From: Colimorpha sp045222295 | GTDB taxonomy: Bacteria; Bacteroidota; Bacteroidia; Bacteroidales; P3 | Reading direction: 5' to 3' | Assembly (NCBI GenBank): GCA_045222295.1 | Contig: JBGUXP010000002.1 | Location: 1-64,000 of the forward strand | DNA length: 64,000 bases | In this document: positions 8,450 to 18,267 of the stretch, piece after piece | Layout of the letters: each line of letters opens with the position of its first letter | How positions within the stretch are numbered: position 1 is the stretch's first letter | Program-made: the position numbers and the translations under genes | Notes under the pieces: model-generated | The model's database searches: none | What the model was told of the DNA's origin: nothing | What the model saw: only the letters and a program-made list of their open reading frames with translations

Positions 8450-10918
8450 ATGTGGACACTATATAAAAAAGAACTTGCAAGCTTCTTCTCCTCGCTAATA
8501 GGATACCTAACAATTGCGGTATTCCTGATAATGACTGGACTGATGCTCTGGGTGTTGAAAAGCGACTTCAACATCCTCGATTACGGCTATGCCGGCATGG
8601 ACGGGCTGTTTCTCATCGGCCCCTTCCTTTACCTCTTCCTCATCCCGGCCATCACTATGCGTACCTTCGCCGAAGAACGTCGCGGTGGCACGATAGAGAT
8701 GCTGATGACGCGCCCCTTGAGCGACTGGACCATCGTGTGGGCCAAATTCCTGGCAGCCTGGACACTGGTATTCATCTCGCTTCTGCCGACACTGGTGTGC
8801 TATTTCAGCGTCTACTCTTTGGGCTACCCCGTGGGTAATATTGACACGGGCAGTGTTTTCGGCTCCTATATTGGCCTATTGCTGCTGGGTGGTGCTTTTG
8901 TTGCCATTGGACTGTTGTGCAGTGCGTTGACAAGCAACCAGATTGTTTCGTTTATCGCAGCGGCGGCCCTCAGTGCTGTAGCCTATCTGGGCTTTGAAAG
9001 CCTCTATCACATGGAGCTCTTCGGAAGCGGAGATCTCTTCGTCAAGAGCCTTGGAATGATGGACCACTACGAGAGCATCAGCCGTGGAGTGGTCGACACT
9101 CGTGACGTGCTCTACTTTGCCAGCGTCATGGCCTTATTCCTCATGGCAACGAGGATGGTGCTGCAGAGCCGTATGTGGAACGGATGGAAAAAACGCAAGA
9201 ACCTCAAGCGTAGCCACTGGCTTGAGATGGGAGTAACAATACTGATAGTACTGTCAGTCAATGTTATCGACCATTTTCTCTATGCCCGTTTAGACCTGAC
9301 ATCGGAAAAACGATATACACTATCGGACTCAACCAAAGACCTCCTCAAGACCATTGATGAACCTCTGCTCTACCGCGTATATCTTGACGGCGACATGCCA
9401 GCCGACTTCAAACGTTTGCAGAATGAAACCAAAGAGATGCTCAATCAGTTGCGCGCCTACAACCGCAACGTAAGCTATGAGTTTGTGAACCCCAACAATT
9501 TTGGTACCGATGAGGAGCGTCGCGTCTTCTTCCAGAAACTGAGCGAGAAAGGCATCCAACCGGCGCAGGTGCAAATGAAAGGAGACAACGGTGTCACCTC
9601 CCTCCTCCTCCTCCCGGCCGCCGACGTGTTCTATAAGGGTCGCGAGACAACGGTACAACTACTGCAGAACCAGCAATATGTGAATCAGGCAGACTTGCTA
9701 AACAATTCCATCCAAAACCTCGAATATGCACTGACCAGTCCCGTGCGAGCCCTCTCCCACGGCATGAAGCAATCCATCGGTTTCTTACAAGGGCAAGGAG
9801 AGTTGAGCGGCGGAGTGCTTTTCGACATCCAGCGCGCGTTACAGGAGTTCTATAGTCTGGAATACGTAACCATTGACGGACAAATTCAGTCGCTTACGGC
9901 ACACCACCAAAACAGCAAAGACTCGAGTTATCGTTTTGTCAACAAGTTTGACCTTCTAATCGTTGCTAAGCCTACCGAGACCTTCAGCGAGAAAGATCTC
10001 TTCATCCTTGACCAATATATCATGTACGGCGGCAAAGTACTGTGGCTCATTGACCCCCTGAATGCCGAAATCGACAGTCTCTCCACCCATGGCCAAATGC
10101 TAGCCACACACTACCCTTTGGGTCTGGACGAAATGCTATTCAACTACGGCGTGAGAGTCAACCCCAACGTGCTCATGGACATCCGCTGTCGTCCCATTCC
10201 CTTGCCGGTAGGCATGGTCGGTGAAACTCCTCAATACCGCTTCAGCCCTTGGTTCTATTTCCCTGAAATAGTCCCCCTGTCGGAACACCCCATCGTACGC
10301 AACCTCGATCTCATCAAGACCGACTTCGTCAGCAGTATTGATCTCATCGACAACGACATCAAAAAAACGGTCCTCCTCTCCACCTCGGAATACACACGCG
10401 TAAAAAACGCACCAGCCCTCATCGACCTCAACGATGCTCGCATGGAACCTGACCAGCGACTCTACAACAAAAGCCACCTCCCCGTGGCTGTCTTGCTCGA
10501 AGGTCAGTTCAAGTCAACCTGGAGAAATCGCCTGACCCCGGAATTCATGTCGCAAGAATCGATTGGCTACCGCGAGGTCAGCAAACCCACTAAGATGATT
10601 GTCATCTCCGATGGCGACATCATCAAGAATCGCTACGATGCCAACAAAGAAATCATCTACCCCGTGGGCTACGACAGCTACACCCGCACCCTCTACGCCA
10701 ATAAGGAGCTATTGCTCAACGCCGTCAACTACCTTGTGGGCGACGAAGGTTTGATGGATTCTCGAAGCCGGAGCATCACCCTACGCAAACTCGACGAGGG
10801 AAAAACTCGAGAACGTCGCTCATTCTACCAAATCATCAATATCATAATGCCACTGCTGCTACTGGGAGTTGCCGCAGCAGCCATCACTATCACTAGAAAA
10901 AAGAAATACAGCAAATGA
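8450..10918 (+). CDS. GldF-GldG fusion: ABC permease plus ABC_transp_aux domain
   Basis: The 822-residue product combines two proteins of the gliding-motility ABC transporter. Residues 1 to about 240 match GldF, an ABC-2 permease starting MWTLYKKELASFFSS, with six membrane segments and the EERRGGTIEMLMTRP motif. From about 255 a GldG-like part begins with a membrane segment and DLTSEKRYTLSD, continues through a large periplasmic auxiliary domain, and ends in a C-terminal membrane anchor. The two are separate genes in Flavobacterium. I chose the ATG at 8450 over the GTG at 8435 because it matches GldF N-termini. No gldA ATPase gene is nearby. The next gene overlaps by 4 nt. The exact substrate is unknown. 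Confidence 0.85.
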   Translation: MWTLYKKELASFFSSLIGYLTIAVFLIMTGLMLWVLKSDFNILDYGYAGMDGLFLIGPFLYLFLIPAITMRTFAEERRGGTIEMLMTRPLSDWTIVWAKFLAAWTLVFISLLPTLVCYFSVYSLGYPVGNIDTGSVFGSYIGLLLLGGAFVAIGLLCSALTSNQIVSFIAAAALSAVAYLGFESLYHMELFGSGDLFVKSLGMMDHYESISRGVVDTRDVLYFASVMALFLMATRMVLQSRMWNGWKKRKNLKRSHWLEMGVTILIVLSVNVIDHFLYARLDLTSEKRYTLSDSTKDLLKTIDEPLLYRVYLDGDMPADFKRLQNETKEMLNQLRAYNRNVSYEFVNPNNFGTDEERRVFFQKLSEKGIQPAQVQMKGDNGVTSLLLLPAADVFYKGRETTVQLLQNQQYVNQADLLNNSIQNLEYALTSPVRALSHGMKQSIGFLQGQGELSGGVLFDIQRALQEFYSLEYVTIDGQIQSLTAHHQNSKDSSYRFVNKFDLLIVAKPTETFSEKDLFILDQYIMYGGKVLWLIDPLNAEIDSLSTHGQMLATHYPLGLDEMLFNYGVRVNPNVLMDIRCRPIPLPVGMVGETPQYRFSPWFYFPEIVPLSEHPIVRNLDLIKTDFVSSIDLIDNDIKKTVLLSTSEYTRVKNAPALIDLNDARMEPDQRLYNKSHLPVAVLLEGQFKSTWRNRLTPEFMSQESIGYREVSKPTKMIVISDGDIIKNRYDANKEIIYPVGYDSYTRTLYANKELLLNAVNYLVGDEGLMDSRSRSITLRKLDEGKTRERRSFYQIINIIMPLLLLGVAAAAITITRKKKYSK

Positions 10919-11988
10919 AGAAACGCAACCGAATACTAATAATCATTGCCGCCGCGGTAGTCGTAGCTGCCGCTGTGACCGCATACGTTCTTTCCCGCCC
11001 AACCTTTGAGCAGGACTACCATATAGAGGATATCGCCTCCATCACCAAAATTTTCCTTGCCGACAAGGAAAACAACGAGGTAACCCTCATGCGGGAAGCC
11101 GACTCCACCTGGTTGGTCAACGGACAATATGCCGCCAATCAGCCCCTCGTGGACCTACTTCTCGAAACTTTGAACACCATGCGTATCCGCCAACAAGTGA
11201 ACAAGAATGCTGCACCCAATGCCATCAAAGACATTGCCGCTCACGGCATCAAGGTGGAGGTCTACCAAAATATTCCCTTTATCAACTGGTTTGGAGGGAA
11301 GTTGAAACTCTTCTGCCGAGAAAGGCTGACGACGACCTACTACGTGGGTCGAGAGACACAAGATCACATGGCCAGCTTCATGTATCGCAAGGGGGACGAC
11401 GCTCCTTATATCATCCACATTCCCGGCTTCCGAGGATTCCTCACACCACGATTTATCGCCGACCCGCTGAAATGGCGCAGTCACACTATTGTAGACCTTG
11501 ATGTTCACAATATTGCACGCGTGGAGTTGGAAATTCCCGAACAGGAACAAGAATCTTTTGCCATTGTGCGTGACGGCGAAGGATTTGCCATGGAGATGCT
11601 GCAAAGTCATCAACGCGTCAATGGTTTTGACACCGCCCGCGTAGCACAGATGCTATCCTCCTTCACGTGGCTGAACTTTGACGAGTTTGCATCCATCGTC
11701 CCCAACACCTTTGCCGACAGCTGCGTTCAAGGACAGCCACGCGCTATCCTGCGCATCACCGACACCAAAGGCAACCACAGCGAGGTGAAGACCTACATCA
11801 AATACAACAACCCAGATGACCTCAAGGCCATGCCTGACCCTGAAATGTATGAGGTCTTCGACCTCAATCGCCTCTATGCCATCGTCAACCAAAAGGATAC
11901 CGTCCTTATCCAATACTTCGTCTTCGACAACATCCTACAACCCGCCAGCTATTTCCTTGGAGCTGATAAATCCACTTTTGCCCGATGA
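10915..11988 (+). CDS. DUF4340 domain membrane-anchored protein
   Basis: This 357-residue protein has an N-terminal membrane anchor (residues 6-26) and a periplasmic region of the DUF4340 family, with the typical motif MREADSTWLVNGQYAANQ near residues 60-77. DUF4340 genes commonly follow gldG-like ABC auxiliary genes, and here the ATG overlaps the gldFG stop by 4 nt. The protein is probably an accessory part of the same transporter. Its biochemical activity is not known. Confidence 0.8.
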   Translation: MKKRNRILIIIAAAVVVAAAVTAYVLSRPTFEQDYHIEDIASITKIFLADKENNEVTLMREADSTWLVNGQYAANQPLVDLLLETLNTMRIRQQVNKNAAPNAIKDIAAHGIKVEVYQNIPFINWFGGKLKLFCRERLTTTYYVGRETQDHMASFMYRKGDDAPYIIHIPGFRGFLTPRFIADPLKWRSHTIVDLDVHNIARVELEIPEQEQESFAIVRDGEGFAMEMLQSHQRVNGFDTARVAQMLSSFTWLNFDEFASIVPNTFADSCVQGQPRAILRITDTKGNHSEVKTYIKYNNPDDLKAMPDPEMYEVFDLNRLYAIVNQKDTVLIQYFVFDNILQPASYFLGADKSTFAR

Positions 11989-12746
11989 AGCCGTTGATAC
12001 TCATAACAAATGATGATGGTGTAACCGCCAAAGGTCTTAGGGCACTCGACGAGGTTGCCATGGAATTCGGTGATGTCGTGGTAATGGCTCCCGAATACAA
12101 CGCTTCAGGCAAGAGCCATAGCATCACCTCGTGGCGACCGCTGCGAGTGCGCGAAGTGAAGAGGACTGAAGGGTTGAGTGTCTACTGCTGCGACGGAACT
12201 CCCGTCGACAGCATCAAACTAGCCATTGAGTATTTCTGTCCGCGTCGTCCCGACTTAGTCCTCTCAGGTATCAATCACGGAAGCAACAGTTCTATCAACG
12301 TCCTCTATAGCGGTACCATGGGAGCTGTCATCGAAGCTACAGCCCTTGGTATCGACGCCATCGGATTTTCGCTCTTAAACCATAGTCCCGAGGCCGACTT
12401 CTCTGAATGCCTGCCTTTTGTCAGACAGATAATCGGCAACACCCTCGAGAAAGGGCTTCCTCTTGGAGTGTCTCTGAATGTCAACATCCCGCGCCTGTCG
12501 GCTTCAGAAATACAGGGTATCCGGATTTGCCATGAGGCCCGCGCCCAGTGGAACGACAGCTTCGAGAAAAGGATAGACCCTCAAGGACGCCCCTATTGGT
12601 GGCTAACAGGTAAGTTTGTTTGTGACAATCCCCCTGAAAGCAGTGACGAGTGGGCACTTCAAAATGGGTATGTTTCGGTGGTGCCCATCCATCCCGACTT
12701 CACCCATTACCCTGCTATCGATGAACTCAGGAACCAATACTTATAA
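11985..12746 (+). CDS. surE: 5'/3'-nucleotidase SurE
   Basis: This 253-residue cytoplasmic phosphatase dephosphorylates nucleoside 5'- and 3'-monophosphates with a divalent metal. The N-terminus has the SurE metal-binding signature ITNDDG and the NASGKSHS loop, followed by DGTPVDS and SGINHGSN. Length fits the family (about 250). The start codon overlaps the end of the DUF4340 gene by 4 nt, and the next gene begins 3 nt downstream, so translation is probably coupled. Confidence 0.95.
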   Translation: MKPLILITNDDGVTAKGLRALDEVAMEFGDVVVMAPEYNASGKSHSITSWRPLRVREVKRTEGLSVYCCDGTPVDSIKLAIEYFCPRRPDLVLSGINHGSNSSINVLYSGTMGAVIEATALGIDAIGFSLLNHSPEADFSECLPFVRQIIGNTLEKGLPLGVSLNVNIPRLSASEIQGIRICHEARAQWNDSFEKRIDPQGRPYWWLTGKFVCDNPPESSDEWALQNGYVSVVPIHPDFTHYPAIDELRNQYL

Positions 12747-12749
12747 TCC

Positions 12750-13040
12750 ATGCTAAAAGAATTCTTTCTAAAAGACTCCATCGCCACAGGACTGTTGACA
12801 GGACTAGGTTCATTGCTGTTGATGGCTCTACTTCTTACAGCGGGAATACTCATCGCCGACGAGCCCGTCGATGCACACCTAAGTTGGTATGCAGGATGTT
12901 TTATTCCGCCGCTGCTCATCATGCGCTTCTACATCAAACTGCAAAAAACAGTCACTGTCAAAACAATAATGGTACTGCTTTTTGTCACCTTCATACCCTT
13001 CATCCTCTTTTTGTTCAAAACCCATAGTCTGAATTTCTAA
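12750..13040 (+). CDS. Small three-segment membrane protein of unknown function
   Basis: The product has 96 residues and three hydrophobic segments (about 13-36, 46-62 and 72-90). I do not recognise a family. It is packed between surE (3 nt gap) and lpxB (no gap), so it is co-transcribed and probably translationally coupled. Expression is well supported by context even though function is not. Confidence 0.6.
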   Translation: MLKEFFLKDSIATGLLTGLGSLLLMALLLTAGILIADEPVDAHLSWYAGCFIPPLLIMRFYIKLQKTVTVKTIMVLLFVTFIPFILFLFKTHSLNF

Positions 13041-14147
13041 ATGAGATACTATATCATAGCCGGCGAGGCTTCTGGTGACCTTTATGGAGCCAACCTCATG
13101 AGAGCCCTGCGTGAGCAGGACTCAGAGGCAGAATTTCGCTTCTGGGGAGGCAACTCGATGCAAAAAGAGGCAGGTATGCCGGTACGACATATACGCGAGC
13201 TGGCTATCATGGGTTTCGTCGAGGTGATACTTCACCTGCCGACTGTTCTCGCGAATATCCGTTTCTGCAAGAAAGACATTGAAGAGTGGCAACCCGATGC
13301 CGTCATCGGTATCGACTATCCCGGTTTCAACCTCAAAATTGAAAAATGGGCACATGAACACGGATTCAAAGCAATCCATTATATCTCGCCGCAGCTCTGG
13401 GCTTGGAAAAAAGGGCGTCTCAAAGGGATGCGGAAATATCTCGACCGCCTCTGCTACATACTTCCCTTCGAGCAGCAGTTCTATGCTGAGCACAAAATGC
13501 CACAGGCCACCTATGTCGGACACCCTCTGCTAGAAATCATCCAATGTCATCCGAAAGAGGAACCTTTTAACTTCGACAGCCGCCCAATCATCGCCCTTCT
13601 TCCTGGAAGCAGAAAACAGGAACTGCTCAATAGCTTACCCCGTATGGTGAATCTGGCGCGACGACATCCCGAATACCATTTTGTAGTAGGAGGCATGAGT
13701 CTGCTAGGGGAATCACTCTACAACAAGCATATCCCTGTTGACGCGGGCATCAGCGTAGTATATGATCAAACCTACCGTCTCCTCTCCCAGGCCTACGCTG
13801 CTGTCGTCTGCTCCGGTACCGCCACCCTCGAGACCTCACTCTTCCATGTACCACAGGTCGTATGCTACCGCGGCAACCCCCTCTCCATCGCCATCGCTCG
13901 CGCACTCGTCGGTAGCCGCATCAACCATATCGCCCTCGTCGACCTTATCGACGACAGCAATGTCGTCACCGAACTCCTGCAACGCGACTTCAACGACCAA
14001 CGCCTCGAAGAAGAATTCCGCCTCATTACCACCCACCTCGCCAACCGCGAACGTATGCTCCAAGGCTACCGCCGTGTGGAAGAAAAACTCGGCAGCGCAG
14101 GTGCCAGCCGTCGCACCGCCAATGTAATCATCCAGGCTGCAAAATGA
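13041..14147 (+). CDS. lpxB: Lipid-A-disaccharide synthase
   Basis: LpxB joins UDP-2,3-diacylglucosamine and lipid X into lipid A disaccharide 1-phosphate at the inner membrane. The 368-residue sequence starts with MRYYIIAGEASGDLYGANLM and contains the LpxB hallmarks GIDYPGFNLKI, YISPQLWAWKKGR, YVGHPLLE, LLPGSRKQE and CSGTATLE. It directly follows the small membrane protein gene and overlaps the spoIID-like gene by 4 nt. It shows the cell has an LPS outer membrane. Confidence 0.97.
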   Translation: MRYYIIAGEASGDLYGANLMRALREQDSEAEFRFWGGNSMQKEAGMPVRHIRELAIMGFVEVILHLPTVLANIRFCKKDIEEWQPDAVIGIDYPGFNLKIEKWAHEHGFKAIHYISPQLWAWKKGRLKGMRKYLDRLCYILPFEQQFYAEHKMPQATYVGHPLLEIIQCHPKEEPFNFDSRPIIALLPGSRKQELLNSLPRMVNLARRHPEYHFVVGGMSLLGESLYNKHIPVDAGISVVYDQTYRLLSQAYAAVVCSGTATLETSLFHVPQVVCYRGNPLSIAIARALVGSRINHIALVDLIDDSNVVTELLQRDFNDQRLEEEFRLITTHLANRERMLQGYRRVEEKLGSAGASRRTANVIIQAAK

Positions 14148-15472
14148 AAAGACTACTCTCCATATCACTGCTACTACTACTGACCTTGATAGCCCATGCT
14201 GACAAAGTCAAGGTCCGTCTTTATTCCAACACAACCGTCAACACTCTCAACGTCTCCTTTGACCTGGGCTATTATAATCTCTATGCCGACGACAACCAGC
14301 TGATTGAAGACATGGTTGGGGAAGGCCGTTCTGTGCTCATACGTCCCGAAGGGAAAAAACTACATGTTAACGTCAACGAGACCGACTACGGCACCTTCTC
14401 TTCCATCCGCCTCGAAGCCACAGATACCGCCTGCATCCTTTGTCTTAACCCTGAGGGATCGAAACAGCGAACCTACGAGGGAGACTTAGTGGTAAGCCTG
14501 CTGAAAAGTGGGAGCCTGCTGCTGGTGAACGAGGTGGAGTTTGAGACCTATATCGCCGGCGTGGTGCAAAGTGAGATATACGGTAAAAAGAGCGATATCT
14601 TCCGCATCCAGGCCATCATCAGCCGAACCTGGGCCCTCCGAAACATCAACAAGCACCAGTGCGACGGCTATAATTTCTGCGACAACGTACACTGCCAGGC
14701 CTACCAGAACCGTTGCATCCGGCCCGACATCATGATGGGTGCCATCCAAAGCAGCGGAGAGACATTGGTTGACGAATTCGGTGCCTTAATCGAAACACCC
14801 TTCCATTCCAATTCAGGCGGAGAGACTGCCAACTCAGAGGATGTTTGGAGGTCAGCCCTACCCTATCTGCGCTCGGTGGAAGACACCTTCTCCTACCACA
14901 TGAAGCAAAGCGACTGGCTAAAGACCGTCAGCGTTGACAGGTGGCTCAACTATTTTTCCAGAAACCATAAGATTAACATCAAAGATTCCTCTCTTCGCGA
15001 CAGCCTGCTCCATTTCTCCCAAGAACACCGTGCGGTGCGCCTTTTGGGAGTCCCACTAACGCGCATCCGTGTCGACTGGCAGCTCAAATCCACTTTCTTC
15101 TCTGTCAGCGTCGACAGTGCGTCGAATAATATTGTCTTGAAGGGACACGGCTATGGCCACGGAGTAGGTCTATCCCAAGAGGGAGCCATCCGAATGGTTG
15201 AATTGGGATTTTCCTATGACAGCATTCTCCGCCACTACTACACTGGAGCCGTCCTTCATCAAGACCCATCCTCCAACCGCAACTACGTCGAACGGTATAT
15301 TGACCAGATTGCCCACATCATTGAGGAAGACAAAAACCGCCAGACCCAGGTACATTCCAAAAAAGACGACTGGCTCGGGCGCCTCTTCCGACTCCGCGAC
15401 CGCGAGGAACGCGAAGAAATCTACATTGAAGACAACGAAGAAAACGAAACCGACTGGCAATACGACTGGTGA
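14144..15472 (+). CDS. SpoIID/LytB domain protein (amidase-enhancer-like)
   Basis: This 442-residue exported protein carries a signal peptide (residues 1-19) and a SpoIID/LytB domain at about 120-380. Conserved blocks are YIAGVVQSEIYG, the Cys-containing segment DGYNFCDNVHCQAYQ, HSNSGGETANSEDVW and GHGYGHGVGLSQEGA. In sporulating bacteria SpoIID cuts glycan strands stripped of stem peptides; in Bacteroidota the role is undefined but likely in cell-wall remodelling. The C-terminal 60 residues are highly charged and acidic. It overlaps lpxB by 4 nt. Confidence 0.85.
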   Translation: MKRLLSISLLLLLTLIAHADKVKVRLYSNTTVNTLNVSFDLGYYNLYADDNQLIEDMVGEGRSVLIRPEGKKLHVNVNETDYGTFSSIRLEATDTACILCLNPEGSKQRTYEGDLVVSLLKSGSLLLVNEVEFETYIAGVVQSEIYGKKSDIFRIQAIISRTWALRNINKHQCDGYNFCDNVHCQAYQNRCIRPDIMMGAIQSSGETLVDEFGALIETPFHSNSGGETANSEDVWRSALPYLRSVEDTFSYHMKQSDWLKTVSVDRWLNYFSRNHKINIKDSSLRDSLLHFSQEHRAVRLLGVPLTRIRVDWQLKSTFFSVSVDSASNNIVLKGHGYGHGVGLSQEGAIRMVELGFSYDSILRHYYTGAVLHQDPSSNRNYVERYIDQIAHIIEEDKNRQTQVHSKKDDWLGRLFRLRDREEREEIYIEDNEENETDWQYDW

Positions 15473-15512
15473 TGTAAAATTATTTTAAATCATTATATTA
15501 TAAAATATAAAG

Positions 15513-16040
15513 ATGAAAAAATTGTTTTTAATATTTTCAGCCATGCTGGCATTTTGTACCGTCGAAGGGCAGGTGAAATGGCACACCGTTGAGGAGGCCT
15601 CCAACGCCAAAATCGGCAACAAACTGTACCTTGTTGATTTCTACACCGACTGGTGCGGCTACTGCAAGAAGATGGACCGCGAAACCTTCGCTGACGCCAC
15701 TGTAGCCAAGATTCTCAGACGATACTTCTACCCCGTGAAGTTCAATGCCGAGAATACAAAATCGTTTACCTGGTTCGGGCAGACATACAAGGCCCCCAAC
15801 GGACGGAACCGTGTCCATGAATTTGCCCGCGGAGTACAAGGCTACCCAACCACCGTACTTTATCGTGCCGACGGCACCGTCTTTCAGGCCATCCCCGGAT
15901 ACGCCACTCCAAAGGAGTATATCGTTATCCTCTGGTACTTCGCCAGTGGCGACTATCAACGCTATCCCTTCGAACGCTACAAGCAGATTTTCGACAAGGA
16001 GATCCGTCCTTTCATGGAGAAAGAACTTAAAACCGAATAA
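15513..16040 (+). CDS. Exported thioredoxin-fold protein
   Basis: The 175-residue product has a signal peptide (about residues 1-19) and a thioredoxin fold with redox motif CGYC in DWCGYCKKMDRETF. A conserved cis-Pro region, QGYPTTVLYRADG, follows, typical of periplasmic thioredoxin_7-type proteins. It should act as a thiol oxidoreductase in the periplasm. It starts 40 nt after the spoIID-like gene in an AT-rich gap and ends 2 nt before ftsY, so it sits in the same run of genes. Confidence 0.85.
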   Translation: MKKLFLIFSAMLAFCTVEGQVKWHTVEEASNAKIGNKLYLVDFYTDWCGYCKKMDRETFADATVAKILRRYFYPVKFNAENTKSFTWFGQTYKAPNGRNRVHEFARGVQGYPTTVLYRADGTVFQAIPGYATPKEYIVILWYFASGDYQRYPFERYKQIFDKEIRPFMEKELKTE

Positions 16041-16042
16041 AT

Positions 16043-17014
16043 ATGGGATTTTTTGATTTTATTCGCAAAAGCAAAGAGGAAGAGAAGCAGACCCTTGACC
16101 AAGGACTGGAAAAAACCAAAAGCAATCTCTTTCAGAAGATTACCAAGTCCATTCTCGGCAAGTCAACTGTCGACGACGAGGTGCTGGACAACCTTGAGGA
16201 GACTCTCGTCACTTCCGATGTAGGCGTGGATACCACGCTGAAAATAATTGAGCACCTGCAAGAACGCATCAAACGAGACCGTTATATCTCCACCTCCGAG
16301 CTCAACTCCGTTCTCCGAGCCGAGATTTCTCAGTTGCTGCGCAAACCCGCCTTCGATGCCGAAGGGCTCTTCCCTGCCGACTTCGACTCGCCAATGCCCA
16401 AGAAACCTTACGTCGTCCTAGTAGTAGGTGTCAACGGAGTAGGGAAAACCACCACTATTGCCAAACTCGCCTACCGCTACAAGGCTGCTGGAAAGAAGGT
16501 GATGCTGGGCGCCGCCGACACCTTCCGCGCCGCCGCTGTCGAACAGCTCATGCTTTGGGCCGACCGCGTGGAGGTTCCCATAGTGCAGCAAGGCATGGGG
16601 GCCGATCCCGCTTCCGTGGCTTACGATACCCTCCAGTCGGCCCTGTCCAAAGATATCGACGTTGTCATCATCGACACCGCCGGCCGTCTGCACAATAAGA
16701 TAGGCCTTATGAATGAGCTCTCGAAAATCCGCAAGGTGATGCAGAAGCTTGTCCCCGATGCGCCGCATGAGGTATTACTCGTGCTTGACGCCTCCACGGG
16801 ACAGAACGCCATCGAGCAAGCTCGCCAGTTCACCCAGGCCACCGATGTCAACGCACTCGCACTCACCAAACTCGACGGTACCGCCAAGGGCGGTGTCATC
16901 ATCGGTATCTCCGATCAATTCCATATCCCGGTACGCTACATCGGCCTGGGAGAGAAAATGACAGACCTACAACTCTTCAATCCCGACGACTTCGTCGACT
17001 CATTGTTCGCATGA
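16043..17014 (+). CDS. ftsY: Signal recognition particle receptor FtsY
   Basis: FtsY is the SRP receptor GTPase that docks ribosome-nascent-chain complexes to the SecYEG translocon. The 323-residue protein has a short charged A region, the N domain at about 25-95, and the G domain with GVNGVGKTTTIAKLA (P loop), DTFRAAAVEQL, DTAGRLH and TKLDGTAKGG. The long acidic N-terminal domain of the E. coli protein is missing, as in many Bacteroidota. It overlaps rimO by 4 nt. Confidence 0.97.
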   Translation: MGFFDFIRKSKEEEKQTLDQGLEKTKSNLFQKITKSILGKSTVDDEVLDNLEETLVTSDVGVDTTLKIIEHLQERIKRDRYISTSELNSVLRAEISQLLRKPAFDAEGLFPADFDSPMPKKPYVVLVVGVNGVGKTTTIAKLAYRYKAAGKKVMLGAADTFRAAAVEQLMLWADRVEVPIVQQGMGADPASVAYDTLQSALSKDIDVVIIDTAGRLHNKIGLMNELSKIRKVMQKLVPDAPHEVLLVLDASTGQNAIEQARQFTQATDVNALALTKLDGTAKGGVIIGISDQFHIPVRYIGLGEKMTDLQLFNPDDFVDSLFA

Positions 17015-18267
17015 AAATCAACATCATCACCCTCGGCTGCTCCAAGAACACGGTAGACAGCGAGAAACTCGCCGGCCGTCTCTCGGACGAAGGCCACACT
17101 CTTTACTTCGACCGACAGAAGAACGACTGCGACACCGTCATCATCAACACCTGCGGTTTCATTGGCGATGCCAAAGAAGAGAGTATCAACACCATCCTTG
17201 AACAGATAGCCGCCAAACAGCGACGCCACAACAAGACACACCTCATTGTCTGTGGCTGCCTCGTCCAACGCTACATGAAAGAGTTGAAAGCCGAAATGCC
17301 AGAAGTCGATGAATGGCACGGGACCAACTTCTTCGACCTTTCGGAGCCTCTCCGTTGCCTCTCTACCCCACAGCATTACGCCTACCTTAAAATTGCCGAA
17401 GGTTGCAACCGGAGCTGCTCATACTGCGCCATTCCTCTCATCCGTGGTGCCCACAAATCGAGGCCTATCGACGAATTGGTAAATGAAGCCAAAGAACTTG
17501 TAGCCAATGGAGTGAAGGAAATTCTCGTCATCTCACAAGATACCACCTACTACGGCCTCGACCTCTACCATCGCCGTGCTCTCGGCGAATTGCTTGAGAG
17601 GCTGGCCAACGAAAGCGGCGCCGCCTGGATACGACTCCACTATACCTATCCCACCTCCTTCCCTGTCGACGCCATCGATGTCATCCGCCGTCACTCCAAC
17701 ATTTGCAACTACATAGATATTCCCCTGCAGCACATCAACACCCGCATACTCAATTCCATGCAACGCGGCATCGACCGCGAAGGAACACTCCGACTCATCG
17801 ACACCTTCCGCCAGCAGCTGCCCGATGTCGCCATCCGCACCACCCTCATAGTGGGCTATCCTGGAGAAACACGAGAAGAATTCGAGGAACTAAAAGAGTT
17901 TGTACGCCAGGCGCGATTCGACCGTATGGGCTGTTTTGCATACTCCCCCGAAGAAGGCACTCCAGCCTACAGCCTCCACGATGACGTCCCACAAGAAGAA
18001 AAAGAGCAGCGCGTCAGCGAACTCATGGCCTTGCAGGAGCAAATCTCTCTTGAGAAAAATCAAGAACGCATCGGCAAAACTTACCGTGTGCTCATAGATA
18101 GAATAGATGATGAATTCCTCGTTGGCCGTACCCAGTACGACAGCCCAGAAGTTGACGACGAAGTTCTTATTCCTTTAGGAGAACGATGCATACGTCCCGG
18201 AGATTTCGTCAACGCCGTCGTTACCGATGCCCTTGAGAACGACCTTATTGCCCGCCTAGCCGACTAA
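17011..18267 (+). CDS. rimO: Ribosomal protein uS12 methylthiotransferase RimO
   Basis: RimO is a radical-SAM enzyme that adds a methylthio group to the conserved Asp of ribosomal protein uS12. The 418-residue sequence has the UPF0004 domain with its cluster cysteines (TLGCSKN, NTCGF, CGCLVQRY), the radical SAM motif CNRSCSYC near residue 132, and a C-terminal TRAM domain. It overlaps ftsY by 4 nt at its start. At its end the stop codon overlaps the stop codon of rex on the opposite strand by 4 nt, and no terminator hairpin separates them. Confidence 0.96.
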   Translation: MKINIITLGCSKNTVDSEKLAGRLSDEGHTLYFDRQKNDCDTVIINTCGFIGDAKEESINTILEQIAAKQRRHNKTHLIVCGCLVQRYMKELKAEMPEVDEWHGTNFFDLSEPLRCLSTPQHYAYLKIAEGCNRSCSYCAIPLIRGAHKSRPIDELVNEAKELVANGVKEILVISQDTTYYGLDLYHRRALGELLERLANESGAAWIRLHYTYPTSFPVDAIDVIRRHSNICNYIDIPLQHINTRILNSMQRGIDREGTLRLIDTFRQQLPDVAIRTTLIVGYPGETREEFEELKEFVRQARFDRMGCFAYSPEEGTPAYSLHDDVPQEEKEQRVSELMALQEQISLEKNQERIGKTYRVLIDRIDDEFLVGRTQYDSPEVDDEVLIPLGERCIRPGDFVNAVVTDALENDLIARLAD

